This document shows, one piece after another, positions 43,165 through 51,459 of a DNA stretch of 64,000 nt (its first letter is position 1; each line of letters opens with the position of its first letter). Location of the stretch: positions 112,678 to 176,677 of the forward strand of contig NZ_QQGY01000005.1 in NCBI RefSeq assembly GCF_003490595.1. The letters are read 5' to 3'. The DNA is from Haemophilus haemolyticus_L. GTDB taxonomy: Bacteria; Pseudomonadota; Gammaproteobacteria; Enterobacterales; Pasteurellaceae. Both the position numbers and the translations under genes were made by a program. The notes under the pieces were generated by a model. The model was not told the DNA's origin. It was given only the letters and a program-made list of their open reading frames with translations, and searched no databases.

Positions 43165-43578
43165 ATGCAAGTTAAAACACTTTTAAGCGCAACATTTTTA
43201 GCATTAAGCGTCGCTTCTTGTTCCACTGTTGAAAAAGTTGTATATCGAATTGATGTACCGCAAGGCAACTATTTAGAGGCGACTACCGTTGCTCAAGTTA
43301 AAGAAGGCATGACTGCTCAACAAGTACAATATTTGTTGGGTACGCCAGTATTAATCGACCCTTATAATAACTACACTTGGTACTACGTGTTCTTACAACA
43401 ACGTGCTTATGAAACACCTGTTCAACACACTTTCACAGTAAAATTTGATCAACGTGGGATTGTGACAGAAACCAATCTTGATAAACCTTTGCCAGAAGTT
43501 TCACAACAAGGCGAAAATAACACCATTATTGAAACAGGTGAGAAACCAAAATCAAGCTGGTGGAAATTCTGGAAATAA
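43165..43578 (+). CDS. bamE: BamE (SmpA) outer-membrane lipoprotein
   Basis: Small accessory lipoprotein of the BAM complex. The start at 43165 gives a lipoprotein signal with Cys19 (LALSVASC); an open frame upstream overlaps yejK and is not coding. 137 aa; SmpA/OmlA core VAQVKEGMTAQQVQYLLGTP and TWYYVFLQQRAYE. The C-terminal tail after residue 110 (GENNTIIETGEKPKSSWWKF) is longer than in E. coli and ends in aromatic residues. Confidence 0.93.
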   Translation: MQVKTLLSATFLALSVASCSTVEKVVYRIDVPQGNYLEATTVAQVKEGMTAQQVQYLLGTPVLIDPYNNYTWYYVFLQQRAYETPVQHTFTVKFDQRGIVTETNLDKPLPEVSQQGENNTIIETGEKPKSSWWKFWK

Positions 43579-43631
43579 TCTCTTTATTTTCACCGCACTA
43601 CAATAAGAATAATTGGTAAAAGGAATCTCCA

Positions 43632-44315
43632 ATGTCAAAACTCTTGCTCGTTGATGACGATGTTGAACTAACGGAATTACTTTCATCCCTTTTAACACTA
43701 GAAGGGTTTGACGTTCAAACAGCAAATAATGGATTAGAGGCATTACAAAAACTTGATGAAAGCCACGAGTTGGTTTTGCTTGATGTAATGATGCCAAAGT
43801 TAAATGGTATCGAAACACTAAAAGAAATTCGTAAAGTCTCTAACGTGCCAGTGATGATGCTGACAGCAAGAGGCGAAGACATTGATCGCGTATTAGGCTT
43901 AGAATTGGGAGCGGATGATTATTTACCCAAGCCTTTTAACGATCGTGAGCTTATTGCAAGAATTAAGGCAATTCTACGTCGTAGTGTATCTCCTTCAAAT
44001 AATACCGCAAATGTAGAAATCCTTTCTTTTGACGGAATTACTCTCAACTTTTCTCACGGAATTGCAACCTATAATGAAGAAAATCTAAATTTAACTGATT
44101 ATGAGTTTAAGATTCTTTGTTTATTGCTTAAATCTAAGGGAAATATGGTAAGTCGAGAAGAATTAAGTTTAGAAGTAATGGAAAAACCACTCACTCCATT
44201 TGACCGCTCTCTTGATATGCACATCTCTAATTTGAGACGCAAATTACCAGAACGAAAAAGTAAACTGCCTTGGTTTAAAACCTTACGTGGAAAAGGATAT
44301 CTTTTAGTGACCTAG
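43632..44315 (+). CDS. cpxR: Response regulator CpxR
   Basis: OmpR-family regulator for envelope stress. 227 aa; receiver domain with phospho-acceptor Asp51 (VLLDVMMPKLNG), Lys in LPKPFNDREL, and a winged-helix DNA-binding domain (DRSLDMHISNLRRKL, LRGKGYLL). cpxA follows after 4 bases, so they form one operon. No cpxP homologue is adjacent. Confidence 0.94.
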   Translation: MSKLLLVDDDVELTELLSSLLTLEGFDVQTANNGLEALQKLDESHELVLLDVMMPKLNGIETLKEIRKVSNVPVMMLTARGEDIDRVLGLELGADDYLPKPFNDRELIARIKAILRRSVSPSNNTANVEILSFDGITLNFSHGIATYNEENLNLTDYEFKILCLLLKSKGNMVSREELSLEVMEKPLTPFDRSLDMHISNLRRKLPERKSKLPWFKTLRGKGYLLVT

Positions 44316-44319
44316 TTTT

Positions 44320-45714
44320 ATGAAATTGCGCAGTCTTTTCAGTTTAAATCAACTTGCGATCAGAACATTTGCTATATTCTGGTTTGCTTTTTTTGCCATG
44401 ATGAGTCTTGTGATCGCTGTGCCTACTCTCGATCTCAGAGTCTATTCGCCTTTAAAAGAAGCCGATGTTGTTACCTATCAAAAAAAAATTATCGATATTA
44501 TCCGCAACGGTCAATTAAAAGGGCTTATTGCGGAAATTCCCGTTTTACATACAGATAAATTTCAACCCTCCAGACCCATTCTTATTAATTTACAAACTAA
44601 AGATATTCTAGGGGAACTACCAGAGGAAGTGCCTTATATCCGAAGATTTGCGGATGTATCAAGTGATTTTTCAGAACCCAAACGTAAAAACTTCAATGAA
44701 GTTCAGATTTCAGGTCCATTTCAAGTGTATTTGGAAAATGAGGCAAATTCTTATGCCTTGTACTTTATATCTTACGTTAATCCACAACGAGAAATGTTTA
44801 ATTACATTTTTGATAGACCTATTATATTGATTTTGCTTATTCTTTTAATCACCAGCCCATTGCTTTGGTGGTTCACAAGAATGCTGACTAAGCCTATTTC
44901 TCGCTTGCAAGAAGCGGCGAATTCAGTGGCATTAGGCAATTTCAAAATTGATAAGAGCTTAGTGGCTAATGGTCCATTAGAGCTACGCCAAGTCGGTCAA
45001 AGTTTTAATCGAATGGCATCTTCTATTGATCATTTAATCTCTAATCAACAAACACTACTTTCATCGATTTCACATGAATTAAAAACGCCACTCACTCGTT
45101 TACAGTTGGCTACAGCGCTTGTTCGTCATGAATGTGGTGAAACAGAGAGCGTAAAACACATTGAAAGAGAAATAGGGCGAATGGATAAAATGATTAGTGA
45201 GCTACTTCTACTTTCACGCCAGAAAATGAATAGTCAAATGGAACGTGATATATTTTATGCTAATACGCTTTGGACTGATATTATCAATGATGCAAAATTT
45301 GAGGCTGAGCAACGTGGTATAACGTTTCTCACAAATATTCGTTTACCCAAAAATGAATTACAACTTAACGGCAATTTTAGATTACTAGAAAGTGCGGTTG
45401 AAAATATCGTGACAAATGCACTTAAATACACCAAGGATAAGATCGAACTTCATATTTTTATCCAAGAAGAAGAATTTCTCAGGATCCGTATAGATGACAA
45501 CGGATCTGGAGTCCATCCAGATGAATTTGAAAAAATCTTCAAACCATTTTATAGAGTAGATGAGACGCGAACTAGAACGACTGGCGGCACAGGACTAGGA
45601 TTGGCGATTGTGTCTAATGTTATTCAGGAGCATCAAGGAAAGGTCTGGGCGGAAAAAAGCCCACTAGGCGGACTTGCTGTTACTATACGATTGCCATTAT
45701 GGATCAGTCACTAA
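44320..45714 (+). CDS. cpxA: Sensor histidine kinase CpxA
   Basis: 464 aa. TM1 at about residues 13-35, a periplasmic sensor loop, TM2 near residues 167-188, a HAMP linker (TKPISRLQEAANSVALGNF), H-box with His252 (SISHELKTPLTRLQLA), N box IVTNALKYTKD, and G boxes DDNGSGV and TTGGTGLGLAIV. Complete and apparently functional. Paired with CpxR. An uptake sequence (45390-45398) encodes part of the ATP-binding domain. Confidence 0.93.
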   Translation: MKLRSLFSLNQLAIRTFAIFWFAFFAMMSLVIAVPTLDLRVYSPLKEADVVTYQKKIIDIIRNGQLKGLIAEIPVLHTDKFQPSRPILINLQTKDILGELPEEVPYIRRFADVSSDFSEPKRKNFNEVQISGPFQVYLENEANSYALYFISYVNPQREMFNYIFDRPIILILLILLITSPLLWWFTRMLTKPISRLQEAANSVALGNFKIDKSLVANGPLELRQVGQSFNRMASSIDHLISNQQTLLSSISHELKTPLTRLQLATALVRHECGETESVKHIEREIGRMDKMISELLLLSRQKMNSQMERDIFYANTLWTDIINDAKFEAEQRGITFLTNIRLPKNELQLNGNFRLLESAVENIVTNALKYTKDKIELHIFIQEEEFLRIRIDDNGSGVHPDEFEKIFKPFYRVDETRTRTTGGTGLGLAIVSNVIQEHQGKVWAEKSPLGGLAVTIRLPLWISH

Positions 45715-45719
45715 AAATC

Positions 45720-45750
45720 AAAAGTGCGGTAAATTTCTCACCGCACTTTT
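45720..45750. terminator. Uptake-sequence terminator between cpxA and epmA
   Basis: Perfect 11-bp arms aaaagtgcggt (45720-45730) and accgcactttt (45740-45750), loop of 9, with A/T tails on both sides. Serves the convergent cpxA and epmA. Confidence 0.9.
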
Positions 45751-45753
45751 CGT

Positions 45754-46725
45754 CTAGGCATTATCCACAGCAAAAGAAATCACTTCATTAATTTTCTCAC
45801 AACCTAACGCAACCATAATTAGGCGATCGACTCCCATCGCAACACCAGAAGAGTTTGGTAAGCCAGCTTCTAATGCAGCCAGAAAACGTTCGTCAATATC
45901 TCGAATTGGTAACCCATGTTTTTTTCTTTGCTGATTATCTAATTCAAAACGATGTCTTTGTTCTCGAGCATCTGTCAATTCATGGAAACCATTTGCCAGT
46001 TCTAACCCTTTGTAATAGAACTCAAAGCGTTCTGCAACTCGCTGATCTTCTGGGCTCACTTGTGCCAGAGCTGCTTGCGTTGAAGGGAAATGATAAACCG
46101 CCACAGGTCGATCTTTTCCTATTTGAGGTTCAACGATTTCACTAAATAAGAACTGTAATAAAGTATCGCGCTCTTCATCATCTTCAGCCACAAAGTTATG
46201 TTTACGCGCCGCTTCGATTAATTCTGAACGTTCTGCTGATAAGGGATCTAAGCCTACATATTCTTGGAAAACAAACTGATAGCTTAAACTTTCTGCAGGT
46301 GGGCAATCTAAAATTTGTTGGAGTAAATCATCCACTTCATTAATTAAACGATGCATACTAAAGTGCGGTCGATACCATTCCAACATGGTAAATTCTGGAT
46401 TGTGGCGATTACCGGCTTCTTCATTACGGAACACTTTGGTGATTTGGAATATTGGTCCACTGCCTGCAGCAAGCAAGCGTTTCATGTGATATTCAGGGCT
46501 TGTAGAAAGCCAAAGTGTTTTGGATTGTTCACCGAAAGGCGCGAGAAATTCTGTGCTAAATGTGGAAAGGTGTAAATCAGTGACGCCAAATTCACTTAGA
46601 ACAGGCGTCTCAACTTCAAGTAAGCCTCGTTCTGTAAAAAATTGACGAATCTCAGCAATAATTTTTGCACGTTTAAGAAGATTTTTTATATCGGCAGAAG
46701 GTTGCCAATGAGTAAGTGCGGTCAT
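45754..46725 (-). CDS. epmA: EF-P lysine ligase EpmA (PoxA/GenX)
   Basis: Attaches beta-lysine to elongation factor P, which relieves ribosome stalling at polyproline. 323 aa; resembles the class II LysRS catalytic core without an anticodon-binding domain: motif 2 FQITKVFRNEEAGNRHNPEF with TMLEW, and motif 3 near the C-terminus (GVAMGVDRLIM). The start at 46725 follows a purine-rich site, and the uptake sequence at 46714-46722 lies at codons 2-4. Divergent from frdA, as in E. coli. Confidence 0.96.
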   Translation of the reverse strand: MTALTHWQPSADIKNLLKRAKIIAEIRQFFTERGLLEVETPVLSEFGVTDLHLSTFSTEFLAPFGEQSKTLWLSTSPEYHMKRLLAAGSGPIFQITKVFRNEEAGNRHNPEFTMLEWYRPHFSMHRLINEVDDLLQQILDCPPAESLSYQFVFQEYVGLDPLSAERSELIEAARKHNFVAEDDEERDTLLQFLFSEIVEPQIGKDRPVAVYHFPSTQAALAQVSPEDQRVAERFEFYYKGLELANGFHELTDAREQRHRFELDNQQRKKHGLPIRDIDERFLAALEAGLPNSSGVAMGVDRLIMVALGCEKINEVISFAVDNA

Positions 46726-46792
46726 TTTTATTTCCATTTTTAAATTTGTATCATTGTAAACGAGAGCTCTTCTCAACTCAATCTAAGCTTTT

Positions 46793-46836
46793 TTGAGGTA
46801 GATCACAAAATCATCCTTTTCCTCTTTCCCTACATA
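46793..46836 (+). promoter_or_regulatory. frdA promoter with FNR-like site
   Basis: TTGAGgtagATCAC (46793-46806) matches the FNR consensus TTGAT-N4-ATCAA at 8 of 10 positions. A -10-like TACATA lies at 46831-46836, placing the FNR site centre near -43 of a start point around 46843, close to the class II distance. Anaerobic activation by FNR is the known mode for frd in E. coli. Confidence 0.6.
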
Positions 46837-46940
46837 AAAAACGTTATTAATTTGTAACAAAAAATGGCAGAATGGACTCACTAGATTACCCTTTTAGGGT
46901 GATTTCTATTTTTTACTTTCTACATTTATTGGAGGATATC

Positions 46941-48740
46941 GTGCAAACAGTTAATGTCGATATTGCGATTGTTGGTGCAGGTGGTGGCGGTTTACGTGCA
47001 GCGATTGCAGCAGCAGAAGCAAATCCTAACTTAAAAATTGCATTAGTTTCAAAAGTGTACCCAATGCGTAGCCATACTGTGGCAGCAGAAGGTGGCGCAG
47101 CGGCAGTTATCAAAGAAGAAGATTCTTACGATAAACACTTCCAAGATACTGTTGCGGGTGGTGACTGGCTTTGCGAACAGGATGTTGTGGAATATTTCGT
47201 ACAACATTCACCAGTGGAAATGACCCAATTAGAACGTTGGGGATGCCCTTGGAGCCGTAAAGCAGATGGCGATGTAAACGTACGTCGTTTTGGTGGAATG
47301 AAAATTGAGCGTACTTGGTTCGCTGCTGATAAAACAGGTTTCCACTTATTACACACGCTTTTCCAAACTTCTATTCAATATCCACAAATCCAACGTTTTG
47401 ATGAACACTTCGTATTAGATATTCTTGTTGATGATGGCCATGCTCGTGGTATGGTTGCGATGAACATGATGGAAGGTTCGCTTGTTCAAATTAATGCAAA
47501 TGCGGTTGTTATTGCAACTGGTGGTGGTTGTCGTGCATTTAAATTTAATACCAACGGCGGTATTGTAACGGGTGACGGCTTATCCATGGCGTATCGTCAT
47601 GGTGTACCTCTTCGTGATATGGAGTTTGTTCAATATCACCCAACAGGCTTACCGAATACCGGCATCTTAATGACTGAAGGGTGTCGTGGTGAAGGTGGTA
47701 TCTTAGTGAATAAAGATGGCTATCGCTATCTTCAAGATTACGGCCTAGGACCAGAAACACCAATTGGCAAACCTCAAAATAAATATATGGAACTTGGTCC
47801 TCGCGATAAAGTTTCTCAAGCATTCTGGCAAGAATGGAAAAAAGGTAATACCTTAAAAACTGCGAAAGGCGTAGATGTTGTGCATTTAGATTTACGTCAT
47901 CTTGGTGAAAAATATTTACATGAGCGTCTGCCATTCATTTGTGAGTTAGCAAGTGCTTATGAAGGTGTTAATCCAGTTAATGAACCAATTCCTGTTCGCC
48001 CAGTTGTTCACTATACCATGGGCGGTATTGAAGTCGATTTCAATAGCGAAACTCGTATCAAAGGTTTATTTGCTGTAGGTGAGTGTGCATCTTCAGGTTT
48101 ACATGGTGCAAACCGCTTAGGCTCTAACTCTTTAGCTGAACTTGTTGTGTTAGGTCGTGTTGCAGGGGAATATGCGGCACAACGTGCAGTTGAGGCTCAA
48201 TTTGTAAATCAAAGTGCGGTTGATGCTCAAGCAAAAGATGTTGTTGCTCGTTTAGAAGCCCTTCATAAACAAGAAGGTAATGAATCTTGGTCTGAGATTC
48301 GTGATGAAATGGGTTCTGTAATGGAAGAAGGTTGTGGTATTTACCGTGACCAAGCAAGCATGCAAAAAGCAGTAGATAAAATTGCAGAATTAAAAGAACG
48401 TTACAAACGTATTCGCGTAGCAGATAACTCAAGCGTGTTCAATACAGATGTACTTTACACAGTTGAGTTGGGGTACATCCTAGATGTTGCACAATCTATT
48501 GCAAATTCAGCGATTGAACGTAAAGAATCTCGTGGTGCCCATCAACGCCTAGACTACACTGAACGTGATGATGTGAATTATTTAAAACACACCCTTGCTT
48601 ACTACAATGGCAATGATGCACCGCGTATTGAATACAGTCCGGTGAAAATTACTAAATCTCAACCTGCAAAACGTGTTTACGGTGCGGAAGCAGAAGCTCA
48701 AGAAGCAGCTGCGAAAGCTAAGGAGCAAGCAAATGGCTAA
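46941..48740 (+). CDS. frdA: Fumarate reductase flavoprotein subunit
   Basis: Catalytic subunit reducing fumarate to succinate in anaerobic respiration. The start is GTG at 46941 behind a strong GGAGG site; the ATG-initiated frame from 46872 adds 23 non-family residues. 599 aa. FAD-binding VGAGGGGLRAAIAAAEAN, covalent FAD attachment His45 in SHTVAAEGG, active-site HPTGLPNTGILMTEGCRGEG. It overlaps frdB by 8 bases. Uptake sequence at 48212-48220. Confidence 0.97.
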   Translation: MQTVNVDIAIVGAGGGGLRAAIAAAEANPNLKIALVSKVYPMRSHTVAAEGGAAAVIKEEDSYDKHFQDTVAGGDWLCEQDVVEYFVQHSPVEMTQLERWGCPWSRKADGDVNVRRFGGMKIERTWFAADKTGFHLLHTLFQTSIQYPQIQRFDEHFVLDILVDDGHARGMVAMNMMEGSLVQINANAVVIATGGGCRAFKFNTNGGIVTGDGLSMAYRHGVPLRDMEFVQYHPTGLPNTGILMTEGCRGEGGILVNKDGYRYLQDYGLGPETPIGKPQNKYMELGPRDKVSQAFWQEWKKGNTLKTAKGVDVVHLDLRHLGEKYLHERLPFICELASAYEGVNPVNEPIPVRPVVHYTMGGIEVDFNSETRIKGLFAVGECASSGLHGANRLGSNSLAELVVLGRVAGEYAAQRAVEAQFVNQSAVDAQAKDVVARLEALHKQEGNESWSEIRDEMGSVMEEGCGIYRDQASMQKAVDKIAELKERYKRIRVADNSSVFNTDVLYTVELGYILDVAQSIANSAIERKESRGAHQRLDYTERDDVNYLKHTLAYYNGNDAPRIEYSPVKITKSQPAKRVYGAEAEAQEAAAKAKEQANG

Positions 48741-49503
48741 TTCACCGGTAATGACTGTAGAAGTATTACGCTACAACCCAGAAAATGATCAAGAGCCACA
48801 TTTAAGCTCTTATCAAGTACCTTATGATAACCAAACTTCTCTTTTAGATGCGTTGGGTTACATTAAAGATAAACTTGAACCATCTCTTTCTTATCGTTGG
48901 TCTTGCCGTATGGCGATCTGCGGTTCCTGTGGGATGATGGTAAATAACAAACCGAAATTGGCTTGTAAAACGTTCTTACGTGATTACAGCGGCCATATGC
49001 GTATTGAGCCGTTAGCAAACTTCCCAATTGAACGCGACTTGGTGGTTGATTTAAGCCACTTTATCGAAAGTTTAGAGGCAATTAAACCTTATATTATTGG
49101 TAACGAAGCACCAGCATTAGATGGTAAACCACACCCATCAAAAGAATTGCAAGTTAGCCGTACTAAACAAACGCCTGCACAACTTGAGAAATATCGTCAA
49201 TTCTCAATGTGTATCAACTGTGGTTTATGCTATGCCGCTTGCCCTCAATTTGGTTTAAATCCTGAATTCTTAGGCCCTGCAGCTATTACAATGGCTCATC
49301 GTTATAATCTTGATAACCGTGACCATGGTAAAGCAAAACGTATGTCATTGTTAAATGGTAAAAACGGGGTTTGGAGTTGTACTTTCGTTGGCTATTGCTC
49401 AGAAGTTTGTCCAAAACATGTGGATCCTGCTTCTGCAATTAACCAAGGAAAAGTGGAAAGTGCCAAAGATTATGTTATCTCTATGCTAAAACCAAAAAGC
49501 TAA
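48733..49503 (+). CDS. frdB: Fumarate reductase iron-sulfur subunit
   Basis: Electron-transfer subunit between menaquinol and FrdA. 256 aa; [2Fe-2S] ligands CRMAICGSCGMMVNNKPKLA with following Cys, then CINCGLCYAACP and CSEVCPK for the [4Fe-4S] and [3Fe-4S] clusters. The start at 48733 lies within the frdA 3' end; a ribosome site AAGGAG is 8 to 13 bases upstream. Confidence 0.97.
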   Translation: MANSPVMTVEVLRYNPENDQEPHLSSYQVPYDNQTSLLDALGYIKDKLEPSLSYRWSCRMAICGSCGMMVNNKPKLACKTFLRDYSGHMRIEPLANFPIERDLVVDLSHFIESLEAIKPYIIGNEAPALDGKPHPSKELQVSRTKQTPAQLEKYRQFSMCINCGLCYAACPQFGLNPEFLGPAAITMAHRYNLDNRDHGKAKRMSLLNGKNGVWSCTFVGYCSEVCPKHVDPASAINQGKVESAKDYVISMLKPKS

Positions 49504-49513
49504 GGGGGAAGGA

Positions 49514-49924
49514 ATGTCAGTAACAGTGAGTAAACGTAAAAAATATGTTCGTCCAATGACAGCGACTTGGTGGCAAAAATTGGACTTTTATAAAGCTTAT
49601 ATGCTACGTGAGGCGACTTCAATCTTTGCTGTATGGTTTTGTATTGTATTGCTTTATGGTGTTCTTTGCCTTGCAAGCAATCCAATGCCAGGCTTAGGCA
49701 TCTTGAGCTTTATTGAGTTTTTAAGAAATCCAATTGTGGTGTTCTTAAATATTATTACGCTTATCGCAACGCTTTATCATACGGTGACATATTTCTTAAT
49801 GACACCAAAAGTGATGAATATCATTGTGAAAAATGAACGCTTACCACACAGCGTTGTAAGAAATGCACTTTGGGCGGTAACCGCATTAGTTAGCGTGATT
49901 GCGTTAGTTTTAGTTTATATCTAA
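49514..49924 (+). CDS. frdC: Fumarate reductase membrane anchor subunit C
   Basis: 136 aa, three membrane helices; starts KRKKYVRPMTATWWQKLDFY and has the quinol-site region with YHTVTYFLMTPKVM. Anchors FrdAB and binds menaquinol with FrdD. 10 bases after frdB, preceded by AAGGAAGG. Confidence 0.95.
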   Translation: MSVTVSKRKKYVRPMTATWWQKLDFYKAYMLREATSIFAVWFCIVLLYGVLCLASNPMPGLGILSFIEFLRNPIVVFLNIITLIATLYHTVTYFLMTPKVMNIIVKNERLPHSVVRNALWAVTALVSVIALVLVYI

Positions 49925-49936
49925 GGGAGAGAAAAA

Positions 49937-50281
49937 ATGGTTGATCAAAATCCAAAACGCTCCGGCGAACCGCCAGTATGGTTAATGTTCGGTGCAGGCG
50001 GCACAGTGAGTGCAATTTTCTTCCCTGTGGTTATTTTAATTATCGGTTTGTTATTACCATTTGGTTTAGTCGATGCGCATAATTTAATTACTTTTGCTTA
50101 TTCTTGGATTGGTAAATTAGTTATTTTAGTGCTTACTATTTTCCCAATGTGGTGTGGTTTACACCGTATTCACCATGGTATGCACGATCTTAAAGTGCAT
50201 GTACCAGCTGGTGGATTTATCTTTTATGGTTTAGCCACAATTTATACCGTTTGGGTGTTATTTGCGGTAATAAACCTGTAA
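49937..50281 (+). CDS. frdD: Fumarate reductase membrane anchor subunit D
   Basis: 114 aa, three membrane helices; conserved N-terminus RSGEPPVWLMFGAGGTVSAI and the HRIHHGMHDLKVH motif. Last gene of frdABCD, ended by the terminator at 50301. Confidence 0.95.
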   Translation: MVDQNPKRSGEPPVWLMFGAGGTVSAIFFPVVILIIGLLLPFGLVDAHNLITFAYSWIGKLVILVLTIFPMWCGLHRIHHGMHDLKVHVPAGGFIFYGLATIYTVWVLFAVINL

Positions 50282-50300
50282 TAAAAATGCTATAAATAAA

Positions 50301-50329
50301 AAAAACGAGTCTTAGACTCGTTTTTTTTA
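50301..50329 (+). terminator. frdABCD terminator
   Basis: Hairpin acgagtc / gactcgt around tta, preceded by As and followed by at least eight Ts, 24 bases after frdD. Confidence 0.95.
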
Positions 50330-50389
50330 TCTTTTGTATCAAGTAAACATTTTTTAGTTTGTTTTACTTTAGAAATTCGATTGGATTTT

Positions 50390-51139
50390 TCATAAATGGC
50401 TTAAGTATTCAGTACCTAAATTTCCCATTTGTCTCAAAATCCAAGTTTGTTTTTTACGAACTAATAAGCTTGGCTTATTTACTTTATAAATGATTGGATT
50501 GGGCAACACGGCAGCTAAAAGTGCGGCTTCATTTTGAGATAAATTTTTAGCTGATTTTTTAAAGTAATAGCGACTTGCCGCTTCCACACCAAAAATGCCA
50601 TTCCCAAATTCTGCAATATTTAAATACACTTCTAAAATACGTTTTTTTGACCAAGTCAGCTCGAGCAACATAGTTGCTGGAACTTCTAAACCTTTTCGTA
50701 GCCAATTTTGTCCGTGCCAAAGCATTAAGTTTTTAGCGGTTTGCTGGGAAATGGTTGATGCTCCTCGGATTCCTTTTTTAGATTTTTCGTTATACCGAAT
50801 TGCTCGTTGGATAGCCTCAAAATCAAAGCCTAAATGTTCAGGAAAACGCTGATCTTCTGATGAAATCACAGCTAATTGAATGTTTGGGGAGATATTTTCT
50901 AGACTGACCCAGTTATATTGGATTTGATATCGAAAATCGCCTTGTAAAAGATTAGCGATTTTTTGTTGTACCATATAAGCGGAAAAGGGAATAGGTACAA
51001 ATCGAAAAATCAGCAACAAAGCAAAAACGGCGAAAAAAAAACGAAAGACAACTCGCTGCCAGTTTTTTTTCCACCATTTAAGACTAAATAAGTGAGAAAG
51101 CGCGGTAAAAATTCGCTTAGTTTTTTTCAATGAGATCAA
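50390..51139 (-). CDS. mtgA: Monofunctional peptidoglycan glycosyltransferase
   Basis: Polymerises lipid II into glycan strands without a transpeptidase domain. 249 aa; one N-terminal membrane anchor (residues about 31-47), then the GT51 motifs SSEDQRFPEHLGFD with catalytic Glu95, GASTISQQTAKNLML, KRILEVYLNIAEFG and EAALLAAVLPNP. Its start overlaps the end of trpR by 23 bases, so the two are co-transcribed. Confidence 0.95.
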   Translation of the reverse strand: MISLKKTKRIFTALSHLFSLKWWKKNWQRVVFRFFFAVFALLLIFRFVPIPFSAYMVQQKIANLLQGDFRYQIQYNWVSLENISPNIQLAVISSEDQRFPEHLGFDFEAIQRAIRYNEKSKKGIRGASTISQQTAKNLMLWHGQNWLRKGLEVPATMLLELTWSKKRILEVYLNIAEFGNGIFGVEAASRYYFKKSAKNLSQNEAALLAAVLPNPIIYKVNKPSLLVRKKQTWILRQMGNLGTEYLSHL

Positions 51140-51422
51140 GATGTTGTTTCATCCATTGCATAAAATCAGGATCCATCGTTTTAATCATATTGGAACCTCG
51201 AGTGATTGTAGCGGCACTTGTATTCAGATTTTGTTGAATTTCACGCTGAGGCATATTTTTATCAATCAGCTGAGAGACAATCTGTAAGCGTAATCCCACC
51301 GCATCCCGTTCGTCTGCCGTTAATAATAAGGTTAGAAACTCCTGTGCTTTATTTTCTTCAAAGGCAATTTTTAGCATTTGAAGAAAGGCATTCCATTGTT
51401 CTAAATTGCGGCTGATATACAT
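51117..51422 (-). CDS. trpR: Trp operon repressor
   Basis: Tryptophan-binding repressor. 101 aa from the start at 51422; the longer open frame upstream runs through the operator and into slt. Helix-turn-helix MPQREIQQNLNTSAATITRG with Trp-pocket residues in RLQIVSQLI. Downstream of slt, as in E. coli. Confidence 0.95.
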   Translation of the reverse strand: MYISRNLEQWNAFLQMLKIAFEENKAQEFLTLLLTADERDAVGLRLQIVSQLIDKNMPQREIQQNLNTSAATITRGSNMIKTMDPDFMQWMKQHLDLIEKN

Positions 51423-51440
51423 AATTACGCTCCCATTCCA

Positions 51441-51456
51441 CACTATTAAACTAGTG
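51441..51456 (-). promoter_or_regulatory. Probable trpR operator (autoregulation)
   Basis: Palindrome cacta-ttaaac-tagtg, centred 26 bases upstream of the trpR start, resembling the TrpR operator core CTAGTTAACTAG. It ends just short of the slt stop codon. Confidence 0.6.
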
Positions 51457-51459
51457 CGT

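Noticed and set aside
46872..46940. ATG at 46872 as the start of frdA
   Set aside because: The extra 23 residues are not FrdA-like, and the GTG at 46941 has a strong GGAGG ribosome site and the family N-terminus.
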